From JBDLSY01 sp043777895 (lineage in GTDB: Bacteria; Pseudomonadota; Gammaproteobacteria; Burkholderiales; Burkholderiaceae_C): a DNA stretch of 64,000 nucleotides. Where the stretch lies: positions 10,046-74,045 of the forward strand of contig JAYWHD010000036.1 of the NCBI GenBank assembly GCA_043777895.1, written 5' to 3'. Below, piece by piece: positions 19,631-28,477 of the stretch. Below the pieces are notes generated by a model, which ran no database searches, was not told where the DNA came from, and worked only from the letters and a program-made list of their open reading frames with translations. Position 1 is the first letter of the stretch. The number at the start of each line of letters is the position of its first letter. The translations under genes were made by a program, and so were the position numbers.

Positions 19631-20872
19631 ATGTTTAAAGTGATTATTCAATTTTTTATACGTTTATTATTGCCACAAAAACCATCAGCGGTGACAAGAT
19701 TTCAGCCTAAACCTTTATCAAATGGTATTCCTTTGCGTGAGCAAATTGACATTCGTATTATTTGGGTAACTGGTTTTTTACTGGTATTTGGTCTAATTAT
19801 GGTGTACTCATCTTCCATTGGCTTAAGTGAGTTGCGTAGTATGCGTGACTTTCACCCTGGGCATTTTTTGTTCCGCCAAACTTTATTTGTACTATTTAGC
19901 TTAGTGGTCGCTATGATTGTGTTTCAATTACCGATGTATCAATGGCAGCAAATCGCCCCACATTTATTTTTATTAAGCTTATTTTTACTTGGTATAGTGC
20001 TGTTGCCTCAAGTCGGTAAACTGGTCAATAACGCCCGCCGTTGGATTCCCCTAGGACCGATTATGCTGCAACCTTCAGAAATAATGAAATTTGCAGTCAT
20101 TGTATACACGGCACAATATTGTATTAATAAGCAAAAAAAAGGTGTGCTTATGTATTGGGTTCACGGTCTTTTACCTATGCTGATAATGCTATTTGTATTG
20201 TTGATTGAATTATTATTACAACCTGATTTGGGGGCATTAATTGTTATTTGTAGCGTTGCTTTAGGCATTCTATTTTTAGGTGGTTCGTCAATTAAACCCT
20301 TATTAGTTATAATATGTCTTTTTTTAGCAGCTTTTGCTGCCGTAATTGTAACTAGCCTTAGAGCGAGGCGGGTATTAGCATTTTTAAACCCTTGGTCACC
20401 TGAATTTATTAAAACAGAAGGTTATCAACTCACTAATTCGTTAATTGCATTTGGACGTGGTGAGTTATTTGGGGTTGGTTTAGGCAATAGCGTCGAAAAA
20501 TTAACCCATTTATCCGAAGCACATACTGATTTTATATTGGCGATTATTGCGGAAGAATTAGGCTTTGTAAGTGTATGTGTTGTTGTTGCGTGTTATGTTT
20601 TTTTAGTATCACGGGCTTTTCGTTTGGGACGCAAAGCCCAAGCACAAGAAAAAAGCTTTGAATCTTTAGTTGCACAAGGCATTGGTTTGTGGTTAGGCTT
20701 ACAATCAGCGGTGCATTTATGTGTCAATGCAGGTGCTTTACCCACTAAGGGATTAACATTGCCTTTTATTAGTTATGGTGGTTCAGCTATGTTTATGAGC
20801 TTATTAGCAATGGCAGTACTGCTTCGTGTTGATTATGAGGTCAGGCGAGACATTAAAAGTATGACCGTTTAA
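19631..20872 (+). CDS. ftsW: Septal peptidoglycan glycosyltransferase FtsW
   Basis: SEDS-family polymerase of lipid II at the septum, partner of FtsI. About ten transmembrane helices; signature segments are MVYSSSIG, the loop RARRVLAFLNPW and the C-terminal FISYGGSAMF. Length (413) is normal. Unlike most dcw clusters it is separated from murD by 376 bp, which include a foldback element, so it may need its own promoter. It is followed by a 201-bp gap and a secreted orphan gene rather than directly by murG. Confidence 0.97.
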   Translation: MFKVIIQFFIRLLLPQKPSAVTRFQPKPLSNGIPLREQIDIRIIWVTGFLLVFGLIMVYSSSIGLSELRSMRDFHPGHFLFRQTLFVLFSLVVAMIVFQLPMYQWQQIAPHLFLLSLFLLGIVLLPQVGKLVNNARRWIPLGPIMLQPSEIMKFAVIVYTAQYCINKQKKGVLMYWVHGLLPMLIMLFVLLIELLLQPDLGALIVICSVALGILFLGGSSIKPLLVIICLFLAAFAAVIVTSLRARRVLAFLNPWSPEFIKTEGYQLTNSLIAFGRGELFGVGLGNSVEKLTHLSEAHTDFILAIIAEELGFVSVCVVVACYVFLVSRAFRLGRKAQAQEKSFESLVAQGIGLWLGLQSAVHLCVNAGALPTKGLTLPFISYGGSAMFMSLLAMAVLLRVDYEVRRDIKSMTV

Positions 20873-20931
20873 ATAGCGAATAAGGTTAAATTTTAAAGAC
20901 TAAATGCTAAAACACCCTATATAAGGTTTTG

Positions 20932-20955
20932 ATACTGTTAAAATAGTGACAGTAT
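20932..20955. promoter_or_regulatory. Short inverted repeat upstream of the secreted orphan gene
   Basis: Arms ATACTGT (20932-20938) and ACAGTAT (20949-20955) are perfectly complementary around 10 bases. The dyad could be an operator or a weak hairpin; no T-run follows. Confidence 0.3.
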
Positions 20956-21073
20956 ACTTAATTTAACAATAAAAATAAAAACAGTTTAATAAATTTAATA
21001 ATAATAAATTTAATAATAAAGAGTAAGTTAAAAGTGTGCTACACATTTAAAAAATTTAAACTAAAGGACTTTT

Positions 21074-21493
21074 ATGAAAATCGCTAAATTTATACTCGCT
21101 TCAGCAGCTGCTTTGTCACTAGCATCGGTATTTTCAACGGCACACGCTGCACAGGACTGTACAAAGGGAAATGAGGCTAACTCTACCACATTACAGTGTA
21201 TCTTTAATATAAATTCTGTACCATGGAATAGAACTATTGAATTAAATGTAGAAGCTAAGTCATGGAAGGGAGGTAATGTCTCTGTTTCTCTTGTTCGTGA
21301 CAAAGCTACTATTTATCAGGGAACAAATGATTTAATTTATACTTATGAAGAGCAGTTTCCCTTCAGACTTCAGAAAATATATTCTTACAAAAAAAATAAG
21401 TGCTGTGGTCAAAATAACTATATAGCAACCGTGTCCTTAAATAATCAATATTCATGGGCATCTCATTCATTAACCGTAAAGTCAAATAGATAA
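21074..21493 (+). CDS. Small secreted protein of unknown function
   Basis: I do not recognise the family. The 139-residue product has a clear Sec signal peptide (residues 1-25, ending AHA before AQDC). The mature part of about 114 residues is polar and beta-like, with Cys at 29, 42 and a CC pair near 110, so disulfides are possible. It lies between ftsW and murG, where no gene normally occurs, with about 200 bp upstream and 125 bp downstream, so it is probably its own transcription unit. Both the position and the unusual composition suggest later insertion. An AAAGGA ribosome site lies 7 bases before the ATG. Confidence 0.7.
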   Translation: MKIAKFILASAAALSLASVFSTAHAAQDCTKGNEANSTTLQCIFNINSVPWNRTIELNVEAKSWKGGNVSVSLVRDKATIYQGTNDLIYTYEEQFPFRLQKIYSYKKNKCCGQNNYIATVSLNNQYSWASHSLTVKSNR

Positions 21494-21516
21494 TATACAG
21501 TTAAGATAAATATGGA

Positions 21517-21563
21517 GTAAGCTAGGACAATTTACGTTTATTAAGTTTAATTGTCTAGGTTAC
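21517..21563. terminator. Imperfect hairpin after the secreted orphan gene
   Basis: The arm GTAAGCTAGGACAATT (21517-21532) pairs with AATTGTCTAGGTTAC (21549-21563) with one mismatch and one bulge. Weaker complementarity extends outward. No U-run follows, so Rho-independent termination is uncertain. Confidence 0.4.
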
Positions 21564-21618
21564 TTCACCCAAATATACTTTAACTAAAGTAGCAACGCCC
21601 CTATTTTAATGCTACACA

Positions 21619-22860
21619 ATGAGTCTATCTGAAAAAAAATCTGTGCCATCACTTGCCTTTATTGCCGCAGCAGGCACTGGCGGCCATATCATTCCAGGTT
21701 TAGCAATTGCCACACAGTTACAAAAACAAGGCTGGCATATTGAATGGATTGGCACTAAAAAAGGTATGGAGAATACTTTAGTACCGCCTACAAGTATTTC
21801 CTTAAACCAATTAAATTTTGTTGGTTTACGTGGTAAAGGTGTTTTAGGCCTTGTTAAGGGGGCTTGGCATTTACTAATCGCTTGGATAAACTGTATTCGT
21901 TTAATGCGTTCTTATCAGATTCGCTTAAACTTAATTAACACAGATAATTTAAATAAAAATAATCTAAATAAAAATAATCTAAATAAAGATAATCTAAATA
22001 AAGATAATTTGTCTAATATTATTTTGATTGGTATGGGGGGTTATATTTGCATACCTGCAGCTTGGGCAGCGTGGTTATTAAAAATACCTTTGGTTTTAGT
22101 CAATGCTGATGCCGATTTATTGTTGTCTAATAAAAGTTTGGCAAAGCTAGCCACTGCTGTTTGTTGTGGGTTTGAGGGGTCAGCTTCTAAACTTAACAAC
22201 GCGGTTGTTACGGGTAATCCCATTCGTAGTCAAATTGCCACTTTAGTTGCCGCTTCACCGATTGAATCACGCTATGCAGCTAGAACGGGTGGGCTAAATG
22301 TTTTAATATTAGGCGGTAGCTTAGGTGCGCAAGTTTTAAATGACCAAGTACCCGCAGCCATAGCAGTATGGATTTCATTACTCAATCAACCACACAATAC
22401 CTCTTTATTGTCAGGTAATATTTTGCCTAATATTTGGCATCAAAGCGGTTTAAAGCAATTAGAGCGTACGCAAAAAAACTATGCGGTACAAGGCATTACT
22501 GCCACAATTGTCCCATTTATTGATGATATGGCCGCCGCTTATCAGTGGGCTGATATTGTTATTTGTCGCGCAGGTGCAATTACTATCAGTGAAGTATGTG
22601 CCGCAGGTGTTGCTGCTATTTTAGTGCCGCTAATAGCCAGTACTACTCGCCATCAAGAAGGCAATGCGATGTATTTAGCTAAGCATAATGCCGGCATTCA
22701 TATACCGCAAGTCAATTTAACCGCTAATTTTCTTGCGACAACCTTACACACATCAAACCGACAACAATTAATAGCAATGGCACAAGCAGCACATAATTTA
22801 AGCTACTCAAATTCAACGCAAGCCGTTGTTCAAATTATTGAACGTAGCTTATTAAAATAA
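21619..22860 (+). CDS. murG: Lipid II synthase MurG with Asn/Leu/Lys repeat insertion
   Basis: Adds GlcNAc to lipid I at the inner membrane face. The N-terminal GT-B domain starts AAGTGGHIIPGLA; GMGGY, LGGSLGAQVLND and CRAGAITISEV are further signatures. At 413 residues it is about 55 longer than E. coli MurG. Part of the excess is residues 110-129, four 5-residue repeats (NLNKN/NLNKD) inserted just before the GMGGY segment of the N-terminal domain. Catalytic motifs flank the insertion intact. Confidence 0.96.
   Translation: MSLSEKKSVPSLAFIAAAGTGGHIIPGLAIATQLQKQGWHIEWIGTKKGMENTLVPPTSISLNQLNFVGLRGKGVLGLVKGAWHLLIAWINCIRLMRSYQIRLNLINTDNLNKNNLNKNNLNKDNLNKDNLSNIILIGMGGYICIPAAWAAWLLKIPLVLVNADADLLLSNKSLAKLATAVCCGFEGSASKLNNAVVTGNPIRSQIATLVAASPIESRYAARTGGLNVLILGGSLGAQVLNDQVPAAIAVWISLLNQPHNTSLLSGNILPNIWHQSGLKQLERTQKNYAVQGITATIVPFIDDMAAAYQWADIVICRAGAITISEVCAAGVAAILVPLIASTTRHQEGNAMYLAKHNAGIHIPQVNLTANFLATTLHTSNRQQLIAMAQAAHNLSYSNSTQAVVQIIERSLLK
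21946..22005 (+). repeat. 15-bp x 4 tandem repeat inside murG
   Basis: Four adjacent 15-bp units (AATYTAAATAAARAT) encode NLNKN, NLNKN, NLNKD, NLNKD. Unit length is a multiple of three, so copy-number change would lengthen or shorten the loop without a frameshift. Confidence 0.92.
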
Positions 22861-22992
22861 ATAATAATAACAATACTTAATAATACTTAATAATACTTAA
22901 TAACAATAAGTAATACTAATAATAGTAACAACAGTAACAACAGTAATAGCAGTAATTACTATAAATAATAAATAATAAATAATAAATAATTT
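22861..22992. repeat. AT-rich short tandem repeats between murG and murC
   Basis: Three families follow each other: TAATACT-based units, AACAGT-based units and finally AAATAAT heptamers like those between murE and murF. Confidence 0.8.
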
Positions 22993-23006
22993 AAAAACTT
23001 TAAAAA

Positions 23007-24524
23007 ATGAAACACGCAATTAAATCTATTCACTTTGTAGGTATCGGTGGGGCTGGTATGAGCGGTATTGCTGAAGTACTACACAATCAAGGTTACAGTG
23101 TGAGTGGATCAGATAAATTAGTGTCTAACGCCACACAGCGTCTACAAAAATTAGGTTTAAATATTGTGCTTGGGCATCACGCCGACCACGTATTAAACGT
23201 AGATTGTGTTGTAACTTCAACAGCAGTGACTGCCGATAATCCAGAAGTCTTGCAAGCTAAAGCACAACGTATTCCCATTGTCCCCAGAGCCGTGATGTTG
23301 GCGGAGTTAATGCGTACATTTAAAGGTATTGCAATTGCAGGGACTCACGGCAAAACCACGACTACTTCGTTGGCAGCCAGTGTCTTTGCGGCGTGCGGTA
23401 AAGACCCTACTTTTGTGATTGGCGGCAAATTAAACAGTATTGGGGCTAATGCCCAATTAGGTAAAGGTGAATATATTGTTGTAGAAGCCGATGAATCCGA
23501 TGCTAGTTTTTTAAAACTATTACCTGTAATGGCAATTGTGACTAATATTGACCAAGACCACATGGATACCTATGAACATAGCTATGACAAACTCAAGCAA
23601 GCTTTTGTAGATTTTTTACATAAAATGCCTTTTTATGGTACGGCAATTGTTTGTATTGATGATGCAGGTATTCAATCTATTTTAGATAAAATACAACGCC
23701 CTATTATCAGCTATGGTTTAAGCGATTTGGCAGATATTCGTGCCGTTGATGTGCATGCTGTAGGGGCAACGATGCACTTTACAGTTAAACGTAAAGATTC
23801 AATTGATTTACCCATTATTTTAAACTGTGCAGGCTTACACAATGTACGCAATGCCTTGTCAGTCATTGCTTTGGCAACAGAGCTTGAGTTTGATGACTTA
23901 GGGATTCAAACGGCATTACAAGAGTTTACGGGAGTCGATCGACGGTTTCAGCGGTATGGAACGCATAAAGTTCCGCAACAATTTATTTATAACAACAATA
24001 ATAATATTTATATTAACAATAACGAAAATAGCAATAAAGACGGCAATAAAAGTCAATCTTTAAAAGACTGTGAAGCAACATTTGAGTTAATTGATGATTA
24101 TGGTCATCACCCCGTAGAAATGGCAGCGACTTTATCAGCGGTACGCGGTGCGTTCCCAAATCGCCGCTTAGTATTGGCCTTTCAACCCCACCGCTATAGC
24201 CGTACCCGTGATTGTTTTGAAGATTTTGTGCGTATCTGTAGCACGGCTGATGTTTTACTGCTAACTGAAGTCTATGCTGCAGGTGAGACCCCTATCGTAG
24301 CCGCTGATGGCCGTGCATTGACACGTGCCATTCGAGTAGCAGGGTTTATTGAACCCCAGTTTGTTGAATCTATTTATGATTTACCAAGAACTATTTTGAA
24401 TACGGTTAAACCAGGCGACGTAGTCATTTGTATGGGTGCAGGCAGTATTGGGGCGAGTTGCAGCGAAACTATTCAGCAACTTCAGGTATTCAATGCTACA
24501 AATAACAAAACTGTATTACTATAA
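23007..24524 (+). CDS. murC: UDP-MurNAc:L-alanine ligase with Asn-rich insertion
   Basis: First amino-acid-adding ligase of the pathway. The N-terminal nucleotide fold is FVGIGGAGMSGIAEVL, the P-loop is AGTHGKTTTTSL near residue 113, and DYGHHPVEM and FQPHRYSRT mark the C-terminal domain. At 505 residues it is slightly longer than usual because of an Asn-rich segment at about residues 328-350, between FQRYG and FELIDDYGHHP, at the junction of the central and C-terminal domains. It probably starts its own unit after the repeat-filled gap. Confidence 0.96.
   Translation: MKHAIKSIHFVGIGGAGMSGIAEVLHNQGYSVSGSDKLVSNATQRLQKLGLNIVLGHHADHVLNVDCVVTSTAVTADNPEVLQAKAQRIPIVPRAVMLAELMRTFKGIAIAGTHGKTTTTSLAASVFAACGKDPTFVIGGKLNSIGANAQLGKGEYIVVEADESDASFLKLLPVMAIVTNIDQDHMDTYEHSYDKLKQAFVDFLHKMPFYGTAIVCIDDAGIQSILDKIQRPIISYGLSDLADIRAVDVHAVGATMHFTVKRKDSIDLPIILNCAGLHNVRNALSVIALATELEFDDLGIQTALQEFTGVDRRFQRYGTHKVPQQFIYNNNNNIYINNNENSNKDGNKSQSLKDCEATFELIDDYGHHPVEMAATLSAVRGAFPNRRLVLAFQPHRYSRTRDCFEDFVRICSTADVLLLTEVYAAGETPIVAADGRALTRAIRVAGFIEPQFVESIYDLPRTILNTVKPGDVVICMGAGSIGASCSETIQQLQVFNATNNKTVLL
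23988..24055 (+). repeat. In-frame Asn-rich segment in murC
   Basis: AAC/AAT-rich codons encode repeated Asn with Tyr, Ile, Glu and Lys between two conserved blocks of MurC. The repeat is less regular than those in murG and murD. Confidence 0.75.
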
Positions 24525-24627
24525 AAATAAAATGAATCGCTAAATAGATAGTTAAATAGGTAGTTATTCAATACAATGTAATACTATCCATACTGCTTTT
24601 TGTTTTACACACTTATACTAAATTGAT

Positions 24628-25644
24628 ATGACCTATACCATCCATCAAAATACTAGCCATCAACCATTTAATTGCACTGACCTTCCAGTCATTAATCCCG
24701 ATTCTTTAGGAAAAGTGGTGGTATTAATGGGTGGGCTATCTGGCGAACGTGAGATTTCTTTATTATCAGGCAATGGCGTATTGGCTGCTTTAAAAGCGGT
24801 AGGTGTCAATGCGGTTGCTTTTGACCCAGCCACACAGGCTGTATCTGAATTAATAGCCCTTCAAGCAAACCGTGCAATGCTGTGCTTACATGGGCGTTAT
24901 GGTGAAGATGGCTGCATTCAAGGTGTATTAGAATTATTGAAAATACCCTACACAGGCAGTGGTGTTATGGCAAGCAGTATTGCTATGGATAAAATAATGA
25001 CCAAGCGTATTTGGTTAGCTGATGGCCTTTCAACGCCAAACTATCGCTATATATATAGCGAAGCTGATTTATTAACTGCCCACCTAGAATTAGGCGAAAT
25101 TGCAGTCAAACCTAACCGTGAAGGCTCTTCGTTAGGCTTTAGTCATGTCAAAAATGTACAAGAAGTCTCAGCTGCTTGGGCAAAATCGCTGGCTTGTTCT
25201 GACGAATCACTGGCTGAACAATTTATTACAGGCCGTGAAGTAACCGTAGCATTATTGCGTATTAATGGTTGTACGCAAGCATTGCCTATTATTGAAATAA
25301 TTGCCCCACAAGGTAACTATGACTTCCATAATAAATACTTTTCAGACGATGTTCGTTATGAAGTACCTGCACAGTTATCACCCGAATTAACTAATCGGGT
25401 TCAACAGTTAGCCATTGACGCATTTGATAGTATCGGGTGTGAAGGCTGGGGACGCGTTGATGTAATGCTACAAATTAATACAAATACAGGTGATTTAGTA
25501 CCCTATTTATTAGAAGTGAATACCTCACCAGGTATGACTAGCCACTCTTTAGTACCCATGGCTGCTAAACAAATCGGTTTAAACTATGAAGAACTATGCT
25601 GTTTAATTGCTTCCACGGCTACATTAAAGACTGATAAAAAATAA
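24628..25644 (+). CDS. ddl: D-alanine:D-alanine ligase
   Basis: ATP-grasp enzyme that makes D-Ala-D-Ala for MurF. LMGGLSGEREISLLSG, HGRYGEDGCIQG, YTGSGVMASSIAMDK and the C-terminal EVNTSPGMTSHSLVP are all characteristic. Length (338) is normal with a slightly extended N-terminus. It lies between murC and ftsQ, as usual in dcw clusters. Confidence 0.97.
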   Translation: MTYTIHQNTSHQPFNCTDLPVINPDSLGKVVVLMGGLSGEREISLLSGNGVLAALKAVGVNAVAFDPATQAVSELIALQANRAMLCLHGRYGEDGCIQGVLELLKIPYTGSGVMASSIAMDKIMTKRIWLADGLSTPNYRYIYSEADLLTAHLELGEIAVKPNREGSSLGFSHVKNVQEVSAAWAKSLACSDESLAEQFITGREVTVALLRINGCTQALPIIEIIAPQGNYDFHNKYFSDDVRYEVPAQLSPELTNRVQQLAIDAFDSIGCEGWGRVDVMLQINTNTGDLVPYLLEVNTSPGMTSHSLVPMAAKQIGLNYEELCCLIASTATLKTDKK

Positions 25645-25700
25645 ATAATAATAATAATAATAATAATAAACAATAAATAATAAATAATAAATAATAAAAA
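25645..25700. repeat. AAT and AAATAAT repeats between ddl and ftsQ
   Basis: About eight AAT trimers are followed by four 7-bp units AAATAAT. The array starts at the ddl stop codon. Confidence 0.85.
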
Positions 25701-25756
25701 TATATAATCTATACGTTTATATTTAGTCTAACCTATTTAAATTACTTGAATTGTTT

Positions 25757-26524
25757 ATGCTTAAATTGTGGTGGCTATCGTGTTGGAATAAACCTACTGT
25801 ATTGAATGTATTAGCAGGGCTAATGTTAGTGAGCGCCTTGTCTTTGATAGTCATCACTGGAAGTTCATGGGTGCAACGTCACCCGTGGTTTAACATTAAA
25901 GAGTTAGTTGTCACGGGTATGCGTGGTTTAACCGATACATCGCATCAAGAAAATAAAATCATTAAATATCAATTAATGCCTAGAATAAAAGGTAATTTTT
26001 TTACGGTAGACTTAGACACAGTACAACACCTTTTTCAAGACAATCCTTGGGTTAGACACGCAGTAGTACGGCGTGTTTGGCCAAACCGTTTATGGGTTGT
26101 TCTTGAAGAACATCAGCCAGTGGCAAAACTAAATGATGATTTACTGGTTAATCAATATGGTGAGTTGTTTTTAGGTGTTTTAAAGGGTACTGATATATGG
26201 CAAAATTTACCGCAATTTTATGGTGATAAAAACAATGTTGATATCATACAGGCACACTTTCACCAGTTGAATCAGTGGCTTTTGCCTAAAAAATTGTCCA
26301 TACGCCAGTTATATTTTTCAGAAAGACGGGCTTGGACTGCCGTATTATCCAATAATATTGTGTTAGAAATTGGGCGTGATGATTTACAACCTAATATAGA
26401 GACGCGTATCAAGCGATGGGTTAATACTTGGGCAACGGCTCAACAAGCTGCCAATCTTAAACCTTACTCCAGAATTGATTTACGTTATCCCAATGGCTAT
26501 GCGGTTAGTAATGCTTACCCATAA
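25757..26524 (+). CDS. ftsQ: Cell division protein FtsQ
   Basis: Bitopic protein that links FtsBL to the rest of the divisome. A short cytoplasmic tail, a transmembrane helix near residues 15-37, a POTRA domain starting FNIKELVVTGMRG, and the beta domain follow in order. Length (255 from the ATG at 25757; a TTG lies two codons upstream) is normal. It is separated from ddl and ftsA by repeat-rich gaps. Confidence 0.93.
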   Translation: MLKLWWLSCWNKPTVLNVLAGLMLVSALSLIVITGSSWVQRHPWFNIKELVVTGMRGLTDTSHQENKIIKYQLMPRIKGNFFTVDLDTVQHLFQDNPWVRHAVVRRVWPNRLWVVLEEHQPVAKLNDDLLVNQYGELFLGVLKGTDIWQNLPQFYGDKNNVDIIQAHFHQLNQWLLPKKLSIRQLYFSERRAWTAVLSNNIVLEIGRDDLQPNIETRIKRWVNTWATAQQAANLKPYSRIDLRYPNGYAVSNAYP

Positions 26525-26552
26525 TGCAATGTATTTTTTATCTAAAATATTC

Positions 26553-26628
26553 TATTAAATACTTTATTTATTAAATACTTTATTTATTAAATACTCTATT
26601 TATTAAATACTTTATTAAATACTTTATC
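26553..26628. repeat. About 16-bp tandem repeat between ftsQ and ftsA
   Basis: Roughly four to five units of TATTAAATACTTTATT, with one C-containing variant and a shortened last unit. Confidence 0.8.
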
Positions 26629-26684
26629 AGACCTCTTATTTTATTTACAATGATGTATTGATTTATCTTAACTGAATATTTAAC

Positions 26685-27989
26685 GTGAACCCTAATAAAT
26701 ACGTGTCAGTGCAAACACCCTACCTATCTCCCTCTACTCAATCTATTAATCCACAACAATACCCGCAAATTGTAGCTTTAGATATTGGCACGTCACAAAT
26801 TATTATTGTTGTTGCTAATGTCTTACCCAATGGGGTTATACAAATATGTGGTATTGGGCAGCAATCAAGTAATGGTTGTATGCGTAAAGGTATGGTCATT
26901 AATATTGATGCGACAGTGGAAGCCATTAACGCAACCATTAAAGAAGCACAATTAATGTCTGAAAAGCAGTTCTCTTTAGTCTGGACAGGTGTAGCAGGGG
27001 GGCATATTAAATCGTCCAACAGTGAAGGTGTAGTGGCTATTTGTGATCAAGAAGTTACAAAAAGTGATATGGACCGTGCCTTAGAAACAGCAAAAGCCAT
27101 ACCGATTGGTAGCGAGATGCAAGTATTACACGCCATTGCACAAGAATATGTAGTAGACAATCAAGAAGGTGTATCTGACCCAATGGGAATGGCGGGTGTA
27201 CGCTTAAAAGTAAAGGTACATATCGTTACAGGTGCCGTGAGTTCTGTAACTAACATCGTTAAATGTATTACACGCTGTGGTTTACAAGTAGCTGATGTTA
27301 GTTTGCAACCGTTGGCATCAGCTACGGCAGTATTAACCCGAGATGAAAAAGATTTAGGGGTTGTATTAATTGATATTGGTGGTGGCACTACGGATATTGC
27401 TATTTTTTCAGGTGGTGCAGTTCGGCATACTGCTGTTATTCCTGTCGCTGGTGACCACATTACTAATGATATTGCAATGGCATTGCGTACACCAACTGCT
27501 GAAGCAGAAGATTTAAAAATTCGTTGGGGTGTTGCAAAAAGAGATTTAGTTAATTCAGGTGAACGCCTAGAGGTACCTGGTTTAGGCGGTGATAGAGAAT
27601 CTCGTATGATAAGCCGTCAAAACTTATCGTCAGTCATTGAACCCCGTGTAGAAGAGTTATTTTCACTTATTCAACAAGTAATTCAACAATCGGGTTGTGA
27701 ACATTTATTGTCTTCTGGCGTAGTATTAACCGGTGGGTCTTCTTTAATGCCTGGTATGCAAGAGTTAGCCGAAGACGTATTTGCACGGCCCGTCCGAATC
27801 GGTGTTCCGCAGTACACCGGTAGTTTCGCTGACATTGTACGTAATCCACGCTTTTCTACTGTGATGGGGTTATTAGAAGATGCAAAAAAACAAATTGCAG
27901 AGGTTACCCCGACAGTACTAGTACCTGTTGCAGACCCCACAGACTTTATTAAAAGTACATTTAAAAAGATGAAAGGTTGGTTTTATTAA
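26685..27989 (+). CDS. ftsA: Cell division protein FtsA
   Basis: Actin-like ATPase that tethers FtsZ to the membrane and recruits late division proteins. ALDIGTSQIIIVV is the phosphate-1 loop, IDIGGGTTDIAIF phosphate-2 and LTGGSSLMPGMQE the adenosine motif. The C-terminal amphipathic helix (DFIKSTFKKMKGWFY) is present. A stop codon at 26673-26675 in the same frame forces initiation after it; the first candidate is GTG at 26685, so it uses a GTG start with a short Pro/Ser/Gln-rich N-terminal tail. Its FtsZ partner has two candidate C-terminal docking peptides. Confidence 0.96.
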   Translation: MNPNKYVSVQTPYLSPSTQSINPQQYPQIVALDIGTSQIIIVVANVLPNGVIQICGIGQQSSNGCMRKGMVINIDATVEAINATIKEAQLMSEKQFSLVWTGVAGGHIKSSNSEGVVAICDQEVTKSDMDRALETAKAIPIGSEMQVLHAIAQEYVVDNQEGVSDPMGMAGVRLKVKVHIVTGAVSSVTNIVKCITRCGLQVADVSLQPLASATAVLTRDEKDLGVVLIDIGGGTTDIAIFSGGAVRHTAVIPVAGDHITNDIAMALRTPTAEAEDLKIRWGVAKRDLVNSGERLEVPGLGGDRESRMISRQNLSSVIEPRVEELFSLIQQVIQQSGCEHLLSSGVVLTGGSSLMPGMQELAEDVFARPVRIGVPQYTGSFADIVRNPRFSTVMGLLEDAKKQIAEVTPTVLVPVADPTDFIKSTFKKMKGWFY

Positions 27990-28477
27990 TTATTCGTTCA
28001 TTATAAAACCTATATAAAAATATAATTTTCTCCTACTGACTGCTTTTAGTTATAAATACTGTAACTTACTAATAAATTTTAAATAAATATTTAAGTTTAG
28101 AGTAGGAATTAATAAATTATTTGTGTATATTAATAGTATTAACAATATTATTAATATACACAATATTAACAACATAAACATAAACATAAACATAAATATA
28201 AATATAAATATTTTTACTACCAAATATATTGCTGGTAATATTAATAAAATATATTAAAATAAATCAAATTAAGTTGTTAATTTTATTGTTTATATTATTA
28301 GTTGACCATTAATTGTACTACTATGTATTAATTTATAATCAATGAAATATGATTGTATTCTAGGTGTTAAAAATTCATTTATAACACTTTAATTTGTACT
28401 AAGCCCTGTCGTGCTTAGTAACATTAACCTAAATTAACGACACTGTTCTCTAATATTGAGAATATCAAGGATTTTCC
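27990..28477 (+). promoter_or_regulatory. 488-bp AT-rich ftsA-ftsZ intergenic region with hairpin
   Basis: No gene is visible. About 28130-28215 contain repeats of AATATTAAC, AACATAAAC and AAATATAAAT. An 8-bp perfect inverted repeat TACTAAGC/GCTTAGTA (28397-28404, 28413-28420) lies 58 bp before the ftsZ start and has no U-run, so it may be an operator or an mRNA leader structure. An AAGGA ribosome site is at 28467-28471, six bases before the ATG. ftsA and ftsZ are usually close, so ftsZ here probably has a promoter of its own. Confidence 0.5.

Noticed and set aside
21946..22005. Regular tandem repeats considered as a CRISPR-like array
   Set aside because: Units are 15 bp with no spacers, lie in frame inside murG and no cas gene is present.
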